Source: Aaosphaeria pasadenensis
Taxonomy: Eukaryota > Ascomycota > Dothideomycetes > Pleosporales
Length of the DNA stretch: 64,000 nucleotides
Assembly: GCA_022813625.1 (NCBI GenBank)
Contig: JAKLMB010000029.1
Span: 489,020-553,019 of the forward strand
Reading direction: 5' to 3'
In this document: in pieces, positions 34,592 through 45,127 of the stretch
Numbering within the stretch: the first letter of the stretch is position 1
How the letters are laid out: each line of letters starts with the position of its first letter
The notes under the pieces: model-generated
What the model was told of the DNA's origin: nothing
The model's input: the letters and a program-made list of their open reading frames with translations, nothing else
Database searches by the model: none
Made by a program: the position numbers and the translations under genes

Positions 34592-37500
34592 GAGACTGGA
34601 GACGTTGTCGCGCGTTTTGGTTGGGAGGAAGGAAATAAGATACCTATCATTTGCCCGGTGCCATTATCTCGGAGGTCGCATATGTTCAACGCCTTTACCA
34701 GGGAGCAATCGCGGAAACACAACCCGATACTTTTAGCACGTACTGTCACTTTAACTTGCTGGTGGTCAGCCTTCGACCGTCCTTCCCTTCTTTGAATCTT
34801 TTTGGGGTTCACCTTCAGGGTCTCGGTGTTGAACACGGATTATTTTGCGCTACCAGAGGGCACGTTCCATATGTTGCAAGCTTGTTGTTACTCATACATC
34901 TTCCCTCTACTTACTGGGAGCTATTCTCATCATTGTTCCTCTTTTTTTTTCGAAGGTCATCCTGCTACCGGCCTACTTACCGTTTCTCTAGACTTCTTTT
35001 CCCCCCTCATGGCATATCATATCGTGGTAAATTGTGTTTCCCCCTTGTCACATGGCTTCGATGCACACATCAAACCAGCACAACAAGGTCGCGCAGGTTA
35101 GGATAGGGGCATGAGGATTTCTGGAGTCCAAAATTTTTTTTCTCAATATATTTCATTAATTGTCGCTGAATGTGCCTGGTCCATCACTCGCCACCACCTA
35201 CTACTACTCGCTGCGCTGGACTTTCGCCTCCTGTATGCATGCATCGCCTCCTGAGCTGTTGGCCGCCATCAGTCCAATCCCATTCCAAACGTCCGTCCCC
35301 TCGTGCAAAGCAATAAACCTTCTAATAGCGCGCAGCATTTCCAACTCTCCTAACTACCACAAGCAGCTTTCCCAGGGAAGCGCACCCAGCCCTGTTTCTG
35401 TCGTCCGCCTATTACCCCCGCATTTTACTCTTGCATTAAATACAACCTAGGTACTTATAGTTCACTATCCGTGGGGAATCCATGTTCGTGCCTAGGCATG
35501 TGCTTTGTGTTAGATGCGGTGTGGTGCTCGCATCGAGAACTTCCCCAAAGCAGTATCCGTCCATCAGCCCGAGAAACAACCGCCGCCGATCATGATCAAC
35601 CTGGCTGTATAGCTTGCTTGCTTGTGATTGTTAGCTTGCTTTGCCCCCTCTTGTCGTTGTTTGGCATTCCCCTTTCGTGCAATTACTAGATAGAAGTACA
35701 TACTTGGAGGTAGGCAATATATATACTAAGGCATTGTCATGTGGATTCGCTACTTCGGTATACGGACAAGTATGCGTTCAGCCGAGGAAGAGGGAGAGCT
35801 TGACTTGTATGTACCTACCATCTCACCCCATGAGAGCGAGAGAGACACAGAGAGGGAGAAACATTCCACATGCCGAGCTTCTTCCCGACGAGTCGAATCC
35901 ATAACTCCAACGGAAATAAACCCGCACTGGCCCCCTACCCTGCCCTGTAGTTGTCTCGGACTATTTGGTTCATTTCCCACGACAGATACAGCAGTGTGGA
36001 AACGCATGTGAAAGAACAAATCGGAGGAACTGGGTTGTTCCGAAAGGGTACTACGCTACGGTAGGGGTGAATCGTTGTCTCGTAGAGGATCTTATCTAAA
36101 ACCCATCTACACTTTCTTCCGGCGTCTCTGCGATGGCTTCCCTACCTAGAAGCACTGCAGATATCAAACAACTAGATTGATTGATTGATTGCTAGAAAAG
36201 GCACGCTCGAGGGATCCTATCTAGATTCACGACATATGCACTGGGTGACTTAACCCCCTACTGGCCCATCTTCCGCCTCCTTCTCCCATATTTAGCCTAT
36301 ACATATTACGCTGCCTATTCAAGCCAACCAGACACACGCAATCCCGATCGTCCCCCTCCTAGTCTTCTAAGAAAGTGCAAGGTTGCTCACCAGCAATTCA
36401 TTCGAAGGAGTGTTTTTGCTATTCCTACCAGCAGCGCCAAAAATAATTGTAGAAGATGTGTGGTATGTGGAGAGAGAGAGAGAGGAGGGAAAAGAGAGGG
36501 AATCGGTCGGTGCTTATTTTATATACCCATGCAGCACACACGCACACACTCGCTGTGGTGGAGTTAGCCTTGCGTGTACTGCGTGCGTGCGAGATACCGC
36601 TTTTGGGAGGTAACGAGGTGGGTAGGGGGACCGTTTCTGCGGCCGCTGGTTTTGGGGTTGGGGGCAGGTAGATAATGTACAAGAGGGGAATGTATGCACA
36701 TATGTACCTAATGTGTATACACAGGTTTATGTCTCATGGAAATCTAGATGACACTTATTAGGATTGATAGATTGACACATAAAGCGAATTTCTCCCCTTA
36801 GAAAGCCTTTTTCGACTTTCAAGGTTTCCAATTGGTCAGCTATCAGGCAATTTTCACTTCCTATGATTGCTATGGTTGGGATCTTGTGTGGATATTGAGG
36901 GGGAACGCAGGTGGGGAATTGCTGGCATTTTTCCCCATCCGTGCGCACCGCACCGCGCGAATGCTGAAACGTTGTTCTTTTCAACGAGCGAGCGAGCCGT
37001 CGTGTCGGTGCTTGCAGTTTACGATTCTTGGTGACGATATTTATCCAGATCATATTGAGGAGGAGGAGTTGGGGACGAAGGGAGGTGCATGTTCACGCAC
37101 GGATTGAAGGGGTTTGTGATTGGTGACTTGTCGGCGGTGGTGATGCGATGGATGCACAGCTAAGAAACGGGAAACGGCTGGTCTAACGGCACGACTAACA
37201 ACGGAGTACAGTATTCTGTGAGGCGGCGTAGTGCAGTGAGACAGACATTGTTCGCTGCGGGCATGGTGAACGGTGAATGGTGACGGGCGGAGAGACGGAC
37301 GTGGATGGTGACATCGCATCATGCACATGTGTGCGGGTGTGCGGAGCGGCGCGCGTCCTTTTCGTTGGTTTGTGTCCTGTGCATGGATTTCCCCTTTTTG
37401 ATTTCTTCGCCCGCATGCCGATATGTAGGAGAAGCCTCAGGACGTTTTAATATGTACGGAGTGCAATGCGGAAGAACTTCCCCCGCATGCTTCCCGTTGG

Positions 37501-39861
37501 GATTGCGGCGTGGCTGGTTAAAATTCGTGGTCTCGACGGAGTAATATCAGCTAAACTAACAACGGGAATACTGTAGAATAATGCGTCTAATCTACGTTGA
37601 ATTACCCCAGGTTTTTCTTTCTTGTGTCCTAGGATAGTTTAAATATGTTGAGACGCGCTGTGGGGCGTCCCTTGAGAACTACTACACGCTTTTTCTCTGA
37701 TGGAAGGCCTGAACCCTGCTGGACGTTAATTGTGATAGAGTAGAGTAGAGGTTTGGTGGGTCTTCTTGTGGCTGGCGGGAATGGGGAAGCTAGGTGGAGT
37801 ACCAATGCAGGACGAACGGCTGAATCGGACGGATGTGGGTAGAAATCTAAATGTAAATGTAAATATTTAGTCCAATCAGTAATTGTTATTTTCCTTATAT
37901 TATTTCAACAACTGCTGCGGCTACTGTAATCACTGGCCGCACAGTTACATATTTGGTACATAACAATGTTGGTGCAACACATGTTCACATTCGAGAAGAC
38001 GCAACGGAAGTATATCCTTCGGGGCCAGAAGCAGTCCAACTCTGCTCGCTAGCCTAAATATACAAAGCAGCGAATCAGACAAACACATTCAACACCTCTC
38101 TATACATCACCTTTCCACTTCGCCGCAATACGCTTACAATGGAGGATGGGCTTCTTCACTCGGCTCGACCGAGCGCTCACAATGCCATACACCGAATGCA
38201 TGACCCATACGCAAAGTCTCGCATGAACGTGATGTGATTGTCCACCTCCCTACAACATAGGCAAGACAAATGCAGGTGAAATGCGCCCATCACCACCACT
38301 CGCCGTGCCTCGAAACGCGAGACAAAAAGGCGCGTGAAAGGAATGTGACAAGATAGATAGAGTGACTACAACCTTATCCACCATCCTTGGTTGGCATAGA
38401 TGTTCGCTCGCGGCGTAATCCTCCCCACGGCCAATCAAGCTCTCCATCAACCGATCCAACGTCAAATCTTAGACACTCGAGCACACACGCATGTGGCAAT
38501 CGTTCGAGTGTGCCTTCTGTCCATCACAGGCGAACAACCATTACGCCCTGCTGCCATTACCAATACACTAGTCAGCATGGTTACCGAGAGACATCCATCC
38601 ATCCATCAATCCATCCCTCCCTGCCCCCGTCGTGCGTGCGGATTGTAGTTATGTAGTACAAGTCCACGGCCGTGGCGACCACGCGAGATCTCCAGGATCC
38701 CTCACGTCCGTTTCTCGTCCAACGTAAGCGGGGAAGGGGAAGGGGGGCCACGGGGTAAGGGTTCGCGACGACTGTGCCCGACCTTCTCTTTTCCAACGAG
38801 GCGTTCTCGGTGAAGCCAGTCCTGAAAGGTATGTGACCAGGCGAGCGGCTCGGCTCGGATTGCTGTAGGGCTGAATGGGGGAATTTCGAAGGGGAAAGAG
38901 CTTTTGGTTCACGTGGTGATGGAGAGAGACAGATGAGGTGAGATGGTAATTGCTTTGTGAGGTCCGGAGAGTGAGACTATGAGTGTGGTGGGGGCGATGG
39001 AGTCGAAGAGGTTTGCAATGTACGCACAGCACATACGAGTACATGTGTGAGTATGTGGGTTCAGTGCATTGTGAGGACGATTGGATCCGGTCGTATTTTT
39101 TCCTGGAAGATCACGGCGTCTGCAACGAACTGTCGGTAACGGGGTTGGGGGACCAGACTTCTAATCGATATACGCGTCGCGTTCCCAAGTAACTGTGAAT
39201 GACGGACTGTGCCTCAGCCTCGCGCATTGTGTCTGCGCTGCTGCTTTAAGGTGGCCCATCGCTCGGTCTTATTGTAGATGCAGTGCTTACACCCCCGAAT
39301 CCTGAATTATATCTGGACGAGGGTTTTTAATCTACAAACTGTAGTTGGACCCCTTGGGAAAACATTAGGGAATCGATTGATGTTTTTCCCAAGCGATCTA
39401 TATCAAGCCGTTGCGTCATTTTTTCCGCACGATTTATATATTATTGGAACCATGTTCCAGGAACTCGGATTGAGGCGAGAGTATGCATGTCTACTGCACG
39501 CTATTAATGGTCTTTCTTGTCGTCTTGTCCCAGGCACTATAATTTCGGTGCTTAGCGAGGTTGGTATTTTGGTCCATGGTACGAGTCTATAGGTCTCGGA
39601 CTTGCGGTCCGACGATTTGGTTGGGCAGCTTCGTGAGCCGGAGATGAGTGCCTTGGTTGTTGAGGCTTCTGGAAGGCCCGAATGGCTGTTTGGTTACGCA
39701 GATTAAAGTCTCGATTGATCCTCCTTCCAAGTGACATAAGTCTTAGAAGTACCGCTTGAACGGTTTGTCGATTTGATTCCGAGTCCAATACGGTTGGGAA
39801 GCACGTGAGCTTCTTCGTTGATTCATCCAGTGATTGATGATTTTCAAAATGCTGTAGCTCC
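34592..39861. other. 5.3-kb gene-free interval between two convergent genes
   Basis: Ras ends on the left and the DUF4385 gene ends on the right, so this interval needs no promoter. I found no coding frame longer than about 150 codons and none with a recognisable domain. It contains simple repeats (GA run 36469-36483, GATT run about 36176-36190, CATC run about 38596-38612, GTAAAT repeat about 37850-37866) and several TACGGAGTA-like 9-mers (37201, 37455, 37536). Pyrimidine-rich and promoter-like patches recur. It could hold non-coding transcripts or small unrecognised genes. Confidence 0.55.
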
Positions 39862-40377
39862 TCACGTATCTTTCAATTCCTTTCTCTTGACCTTATCCCA
39901 GGCCTTTTGCTCCTCCAAGAACATCTCTTTCATCCTCTTATATCCTTCTTCCGCCTTCGCCTTCTCCCACATCTCCCTGAAAATCCCAGCCGCCTCCTCT
40001 TTCTCCTCTCTCCCTCTATGACCCTTACTTTTCTCTAACTCCCTCCCTGACTCCCTATCGTACTTCCTGCCCCCCTTGTGATTTGCATATCTCTTCGCCC
40101 TCGTCATCCCCATCTGCAGGAACTTCCTGCACATGTCCATACCTACAAAGTCATCGTCCGCCTCGTACTGTTTGAATTTTGCGTAGATGAGAGATGAAGA
40201 CTGGCGGGCTAACGGAGGATTTGCAAAGCGCCAGAGGGGTAGGATGGAAGACTTGTAGGGTTCGAAGGTGAGGACGCGGGTTTCGCCTCGTCCGATGCGG
40301 TAGCTCATCATGTGGGATTTTGAGGGTTTGGGGTGCGAAGGGGGTGGAGAGGTTGGGAGGGGGAGTGGTTTGGGCAT
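39862..40377 (-). CDS. DUF4385 family protein
   Basis: This is a single exon of 171 aa. DUF4385 proteins occur in fungi and bacteria and their function is unknown. The family core is obvious: YRIGRGET, EPYKSSILPLWRF, then DDFVGMDMCRKFLQMGMTRAKRYANHKGGRKY, and a charged C-terminal helix with IFREMWEKAKAEEGYKRMK. From memory of the family, most members carry 20-30 more conserved residues before the YRxGRGE segment. Here that part is replaced by a Pro/Ser-rich stretch (MPKPLPLPTSPPPSHP...), so the start may be truncated or an upstream exon missed. I saw no exon upstream that supplies the missing part. Confidence 0.8.
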   Translation of the reverse strand: MPKPLPLPTSPPPSHPKPSKSHMMSYRIGRGETRVLTFEPYKSSILPLWRFANPPLARQSSSLIYAKFKQYEADDDFVGMDMCRKFLQMGMTRAKRYANHKGGRKYDRESGRELEKSKGHRGREEKEEAAGIFREMWEKAKAEEGYKRMKEMFLEEQKAWDKVKRKELKDT

Positions 40378-41332
40378 TTAAAATGGTGTGCGAGTAGGAA
40401 TTGTATTGAGGAGTTATGGTGAACAGTATGTATATGGGGATTGATGTTGTTTTGAAATGATGGTTATGGATTGGAATTACTGTTACTGGTTAGTGTGCAG
40501 ATAGTGACGTAGTCTATTCGTAGGACAATGTCGAAGACTAATTGGATGGTTACTAGAGATGGAATTTTGGCCATCTATATCATTGTTTTAAGATGCATGA
40601 TATTCTACATCACCCTTCTATATACATCTTCCTGACCACATTGTTGTGGATGATGGTGCCCGTTATTTAGAGCGCAGGTCAAGAGAGTCATGAACGACGA
40701 GGATATGCCTGACTTGGTATCTGCCAATTGGAGGTGGAGATTGCGTGTAGCCTTGAATTCAGCTCCCCCAGTAGAAGACAAATTCCAATGTCATTTACAA
40801 CGAAGCGACATCAACATTGGAAATTGTTTATCATTTTCGGATTGCAGGGATGTTTGAAATGGTCGTCCGCTTGGTTTCTTCCTAGCTCTGATTGGTTCAG
40901 CTGATGTCGAATGATCCCAAATATTTATTCACCCTATGCATCGTGCGATTGGGCGATTCCCCCTGATAACAATGTGCTATGGCTCGCAGGTAACATTGTA
41001 GAATAGATGCACAAGTTCTTGACATTGTTTTCATTGTTTTTATGGCTGGGTTTGATATTTTGGGAGTTTGTCGCACCGTGCCAGACAACGTCGTGTCGTG
41101 AATCCAACTTTCCACTCATCAGTTTGGAGTATTCAAACGTGTAATAGAATTCTAAAACGCTCTATGATTTACATAGTTTGGTAGCAACCTTCGTAGTGGT
41201 GCTGAGTACTTGGAGTACATTTGGTATACACATCGTCTTCCTTTTCACTTTCCTCTGTGGTCTTGTTGTAGGTCTGCCCCAACTGCTCCGGATATAAGAA
41301 ATCATCCGTTCGCGACTTCGATCTTGGCCCGA
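40378..41332. other. Intergenic region, no gene recognised
   Basis: Nearly 1 kb, moderately AT-rich, between two minus-strand genes. Short frames only. It should contain the DUF4385 promoter. Confidence 0.5.
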
Positions 41333-41731
41333 TCATTCGTTGCTAGCATTCTGTCGTATCCTTTGCTTGTTCACTTCCTCTAGGATGGAAAAGTCCATCT
41401 CATCCTCGTTCTCGCTCTTGATTCCGAGAACCTGGCCGATCAATCCACCTGGCTTTGGTACAGGGCATTCCCTCTTTGGCCTCGCCCAATCTTCAGTGAC
41501 AATCTGAATTTTCCTATCGTCCCTCATGGTATCGTTGCATGCTTCCTCCTGGGCTCTCCGTCTCCTCCGTCGTCGTTGCAGTGCTTGCGGGTCGGCTGAA
41601 TCGGCAAATGCGCGGTTATCGACTGGACATGGAAGAAGATGCGGCGTCGCAACGACTATGAAACTTATCGCCAAAGTCGTGGTGAATAGCGACATGGTCA
41701 TCCGCGACCGCGGGTGAAGATGTGGTGGCAT
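41333..41731 (-). CDS. Small conserved-looking protein with N-terminal membrane segment, function unknown
   Basis: This is a 132-aa frame with no family I can name. A single hydrophobic span (MSLFTTTLAISFIVVATPHLL) starts at the third ATG, codon 13, followed by PCPVDN, an Arg-rich run (QRRRRRRRAQEE), and a conserved-looking block RECPVPKPGGLIGQVLGIK. The hydrophobic-then-basic layout fits either a signal anchor or a mitochondrial inner-membrane protein of one span; this is inference. Translation could begin at 41731, 41698 or 41695. It is divergent from the PP4 gene (577 bases). The Cys residues flanking the span and in the CPVPKP block may be functional. Confidence 0.6.
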   Translation of the reverse strand: MPPHLHPRSRMTMSLFTTTLAISFIVVATPHLLPCPVDNRAFADSADPQALQRRRRRRRAQEEACNDTMRDDRKIQIVTEDWARPKRECPVPKPGGLIGQVLGIKSENEDEMDFSILEEVNKQRIRQNASNE

Positions 41732-42308
41732 AATCGGAGAAGATTTGATTGGACTAGAAGCTCCTAGGCGATGGTGATAGGCATCTCTGAGTTCTGCTGA
41801 TGAGTCAATTGGTGCTCTCGGTACTGCAAGATATTCAGTATATCATACCGACCCGATTGAGATGCCTCGAACGAGTGTGACCGCAGGTGAGGTGAGGTGG
41901 GTGGGGGTGAGTAGCATGATGGACTTTTGGATGTAGGGTCGAGTTGGCTACTAGCGCGGAATCTCGCCAAGACTTTATCGATTACATCCCTGCGGCGCTT
42001 CCTGGGAAAGCATCTCGAACTTCAACACCATCCCGCCCGCCAGCTTATATCCGCATTCTCTCCGCAAATCGCTTCAAACATTCGAGCTGTATTGTGGAGT
42101 TTTGCAATACTAACGTCTATTCTAGTAGTCGCCGCTCAGACGCCTGAAGCTTCTAAAGTCCATTTTTGGCACGCGACGCCACCTCTCTGAGAGAACTCTC
42201 CTACACGTCCATTATCTTCAAGACCTTATTCTATAACAACATCGCCAACCACAGCGACCAAGCTTAAGGCGGCATTTCTTCTCTGGGTACCTACCTCAAA
42301 TCACAAAT
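41732..42308. promoter_or_regulatory. Divergent promoter region of small membrane protein and PP4 catalytic subunit
   Basis: 577 bases between divergent starts. There are no convincing frames. A CGCGACGCCACC GC-rich stretch lies near 42172. Confidence 0.45.
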
Positions 42309-43877
42309 ATGAGTTCCGGTGGTTGCGATCTGGACAAGTACATCCCCAATATCTCACTGCTCCGAAGCCGGGCTGACTCTATGTAGGGCCATCCAACAAT
42401 TGCGCGCATGTCGACCAATCCCCGAGAACCAAGTCCGCGAACTATGCCATAAAGCGCGTGAGCTCCTTATAGAAGAGGGCAATGTTGTCGGTGTCGACGC
42501 GCCCGTAACGGTACGTCATTGAGTCGCGCATCCAGAACCTGGGACTAATGGCCATATCAGATATGCGGAGATATCCATGGACAGTTCCATGATCTCATGG
42601 AGCTCTTTCGTGTTGGTGGAGATGTACCGGATACGAACTATCTATTCATGGGTGTGTACTCCTGAGCTTGTGCGACTATTCGAAATACTCATCTACCCTA
42701 GGCGACTTCGTCGATCGAGGCTTCTACTCGCTTGAATCATTCCTGCTCCTCCTGTGTTTGAAAGTTCGATATCCTGATAGGATAACCCTCATTCGTGGTA
42801 ACCACGAATCGCGTCAGATCACCACGGTGTACGGCTTTTACGACGAGTGCTTGCGAAAGTATGGGAGCGCCAATGTTTGGAGGTACATCAGTCAAATACT
42901 ACTGTTCGGATAACTTGAGCTAACGCACTCTTAGATACTGCTGCGAAGTATTCGACTACCTTGCTTTGGGTGCACTCGTATCCGGGGCTGCAACATCTCT
43001 TGTTCCTACAGATGGCCCAATGGCGGAAAACACCAACCTGGATAATTTCCCTGATTCCGATGCAGACATTGAGATCGAAACGCTGAATGCCAATGGAGAG
43101 ATCATGTACCGGTACGCCCGAAACTCGGACTCTCAATCATCACAGCCGAACTCCAACCCCGCTTCTTCATCTCCCATTGCACCTACACCTTCTCGTGTAG
43201 GCCCTGCAGGTACCGGTGCCACCAGTTCCGCGAACGGGTCTGTGAAGAACGACACTGGAGCAATTCTTTGCGTTCACGGTGGATTGTCGCCCTTGATCGA
43301 CACAATCGACAAGATCCGATTGCTGGACCGTAAACAAGAAGTGCCTCATGAAGGTGCCATGTGTGATTTGCTATGGTCTGACCCTGACGAAATTGAGGGT
43401 TGGGGATTATCTCCCCGTGGCGCTGGCTTCCTGTTTGGTGCCGATATCGTCAAGTGTTTCAATTACAAAAATGACCTGAGCTTGATTGCAAGAGCCCATC
43501 AACTCGTCATGGAAGGCTTCAAAGAAATGTTTGAATCCACCATCGTTACCGTTTGGTCTGCGCCAAATTATTGTTACCGATGCGGCAACGTCGCTGCAAT
43601 CCTCGAGCTAGGAGAAGATGGCTCCAATGCAGGTTACCAGCGACGATCGAACGGGGATCAAGGCGGTGGCGGTGGAGGATGGATTCTAGGATCCAACGAC
43701 GGAAGTTCCTCCAACATGGTCGGCAATGGGAACGATCGGAGACTGAGTTCAGTTCTCGGAGACAATATGCAACGACCCAGAGATGGACCAGGAAGAAGGT
43801 ACCGCGTCTTCGAGGCTGCGCCACAAGATTCACGTGGAATGCCAGCCAAAAAGCCAGTTGCCGATTACTTTTTGTAG
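42309..43877 (+). CDS. Serine/threonine phosphatase PP4 catalytic subunit, with two large insertions
   Basis: PP4 (yeast Pph3) dephosphorylates DNA-damage and other nuclear targets. Exons 42309-42337, 42387-42510, 42561-42651, 42702-42882 and 42935-43877 encode 455 aa; PP4c is normally about 307. Metal-binding motifs are intact: GDIHGQF, GDFVDRG and RGNHESR, plus the later HGG and RAHQLVMEG. The PP4 identity comes from LFRVGGDVPDTNYLFMG, WSAPNYCYRCGNVAA and the end KKPVADYFL, whose terminal Leu is methylated in PP2A-like enzymes. Two extra blocks are present. One of about 90 residues, Ser/Pro/Asn-rich and acidic, lies between YLALGALV and GAILCVHGG (about 160-249). A second, Gly/Asn-rich, of about 58 residues lies after AAILELGED. 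Both are in frame with no obvious introns. Confidence 0.9.
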
Positions 43878-44266
43878 AAAGGTCACTGTCGTAGAAGGTG
43901 TTTGACAATGTAATTAGGATACCCAGGGGAAATCGTTGCACGCGCCAACGGCGGCGTTGCTTAGGCGCTCTTTGTCTCAGTTTAGACTACGAAATTAAGG
44001 AAATGAATCAGTCATGAATTAAGCACAGCTTTTGGGAAGATCAGAAGACATCTTGCTAATATGTGATGATAGTTTTTGTAAATGATGACCGAACTAACTA
44101 ATAATTGAGTGGGTATACCGGTATACAACGCCTTGAGTGAATAAACGCCTTCAGCCTTGTGGCCAATTCCAACTCCTTGAAACTATGCAAACGCCCTGAA
44201 TCATTTACAACGCCTTGAGCCACGCCCGCCATTTCTATACCGCATCCACTGGGTACACAGTAAATC
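43878..44266. other. Convergent spacer between PP4 and unknown Pro-rich gene
   Basis: 3' flanking sequence. The phrase ACGCCTT[GC]AG recurs three times at about 44130-44222 in an otherwise plain stretch. Confidence 0.45.
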
Positions 44267-45127
44267 TTAAGTACGCTTCGGTCGAGGGGGCAATGGCGGA
44301 GGTGTCTGCTCTCCAGAGGGATAAGACCCAGGCATCTGCCCTACCCTCCTCCTATCGTACCTCTCGGCCGGGTAATCAGCCACCTGGTCGACCACTGCAG
44401 CAACAGGAGCCACCAGAAAGACATCCTGTGCAATGTGTCCCGCACTATCATGCCACCCTCCAGTATCTTCGCCGCCAGCTTCTATAGCATCTATCCTTTC
44501 CTGTGCTCCGTCGATGCCCAGCATATCATGCACCGCATCCACAGGCACTTCCGCGAGCCCATTCAAGTCGCCCAGAACTGGAACATCTAAGGCTTCAGTA
44601 TGGGCGTTGACTGTGTCGATCGCTCCGCTAAGCAGCGATTCAGACCCAGGGAACTCCTCCACGAGTGACCCTAATGCGAAGAGCACTTCGTCGTGTCCCC
44701 ACAGAAGAAAGGTCAGTGGAAGCTTCTGCAGTGCGCCAACAGCCATGCCGTTCGCGAGATCCCGCTTTCGGATTTTGAATCCGAGCTTCTCGAGTTCTTC
44801 GAGGTCATGGCGAGCCTTTCGGGCTTTATAGAGTCCGTAGCCCGATGCAGCTGCTGGACCTAGCATGTAGGGGAAGACGGTGGCCATGGAGGTTGATGTG
44901 GCTACGCCGAGGGAGTTGCGGGTTGTGCGGCGGACTACTTGCCGATATAGTCGGTTGAAGTCTGCGATTTGTTGCGGTGTGAGGTTTTGAGGGTTGATGG
45001 GTGTTGGTTGGGACCCTGGTGTGACAGTGTTTGCTTGATGTGATGTTGAGGGTAGGGATGGGTTTTGGTTTGAGCTTGATGATATCGATTCGTATGGAGG
45101 AGGTGGGGTTGGCGATGATTTGGCCAT
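44267..45127 (-). CDS. Uncharacterised protein with Pro-rich ends
   Basis: A single-exon 286-aa frame with no family I recognise. The first 55 residues are Pro/Ser/Asn-rich and likely disordered, beginning with PPPPY, a WW-domain-ligand-like motif (PPxY). A conserved-looking block follows (TPQQIADFNRLYRQVVRRTTRNSLG...), then a weakly hydrophobic region with Gly/Ala (FPYMLGPAAASGYGLYKARK) that might associate with membranes. The mid-section is helical and acidic, and the C-terminus is again Pro-rich (PPPLPPRP), an SH3-ligand-like motif. Two opposite-end proline motifs suggest a scaffold or adaptor, but that is inference. Codon use matches neighbours. It is convergent with the PP4 gene. Confidence 0.7.
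   Translation of the reverse strand: MAKSSPTPPPPYESISSSSNQNPSLPSTSHQANTVTPGSQPTPINPQNLTPQQIADFNRLYRQVVRRTTRNSLGVATSTSMATVFPYMLGPAAASGYGLYKARKARHDLEELEKLGFKIRKRDLANGMAVGALQKLPLTFLLWGHDEVLFALGSLVEEFPGSESLLSGAIDTVNAHTEALDVPVLGDLNGLAEVPVDAVHDMLGIDGAQERIDAIEAGGEDTGGWHDSAGHIAQDVFLVAPVAAVVDQVADYPAERYDRRRVGQMPGSYPSGEQTPPPLPPRPKRT

Noticed and set aside
34651..35106. 151-codon plus-strand frame downstream of Ras
   Set aside because: It overlaps other frames of similar length, has Phe/Leu/Ser-rich noise composition, and lies in the probable Ras 3' UTR.
38649..39044. 131-codon minus-strand frame in the large gap
   Set aside because: The composition is His/Ser/Arg/Pro-rich, typical of reading GC-skewed non-coding DNA, with no domain or splice partners.
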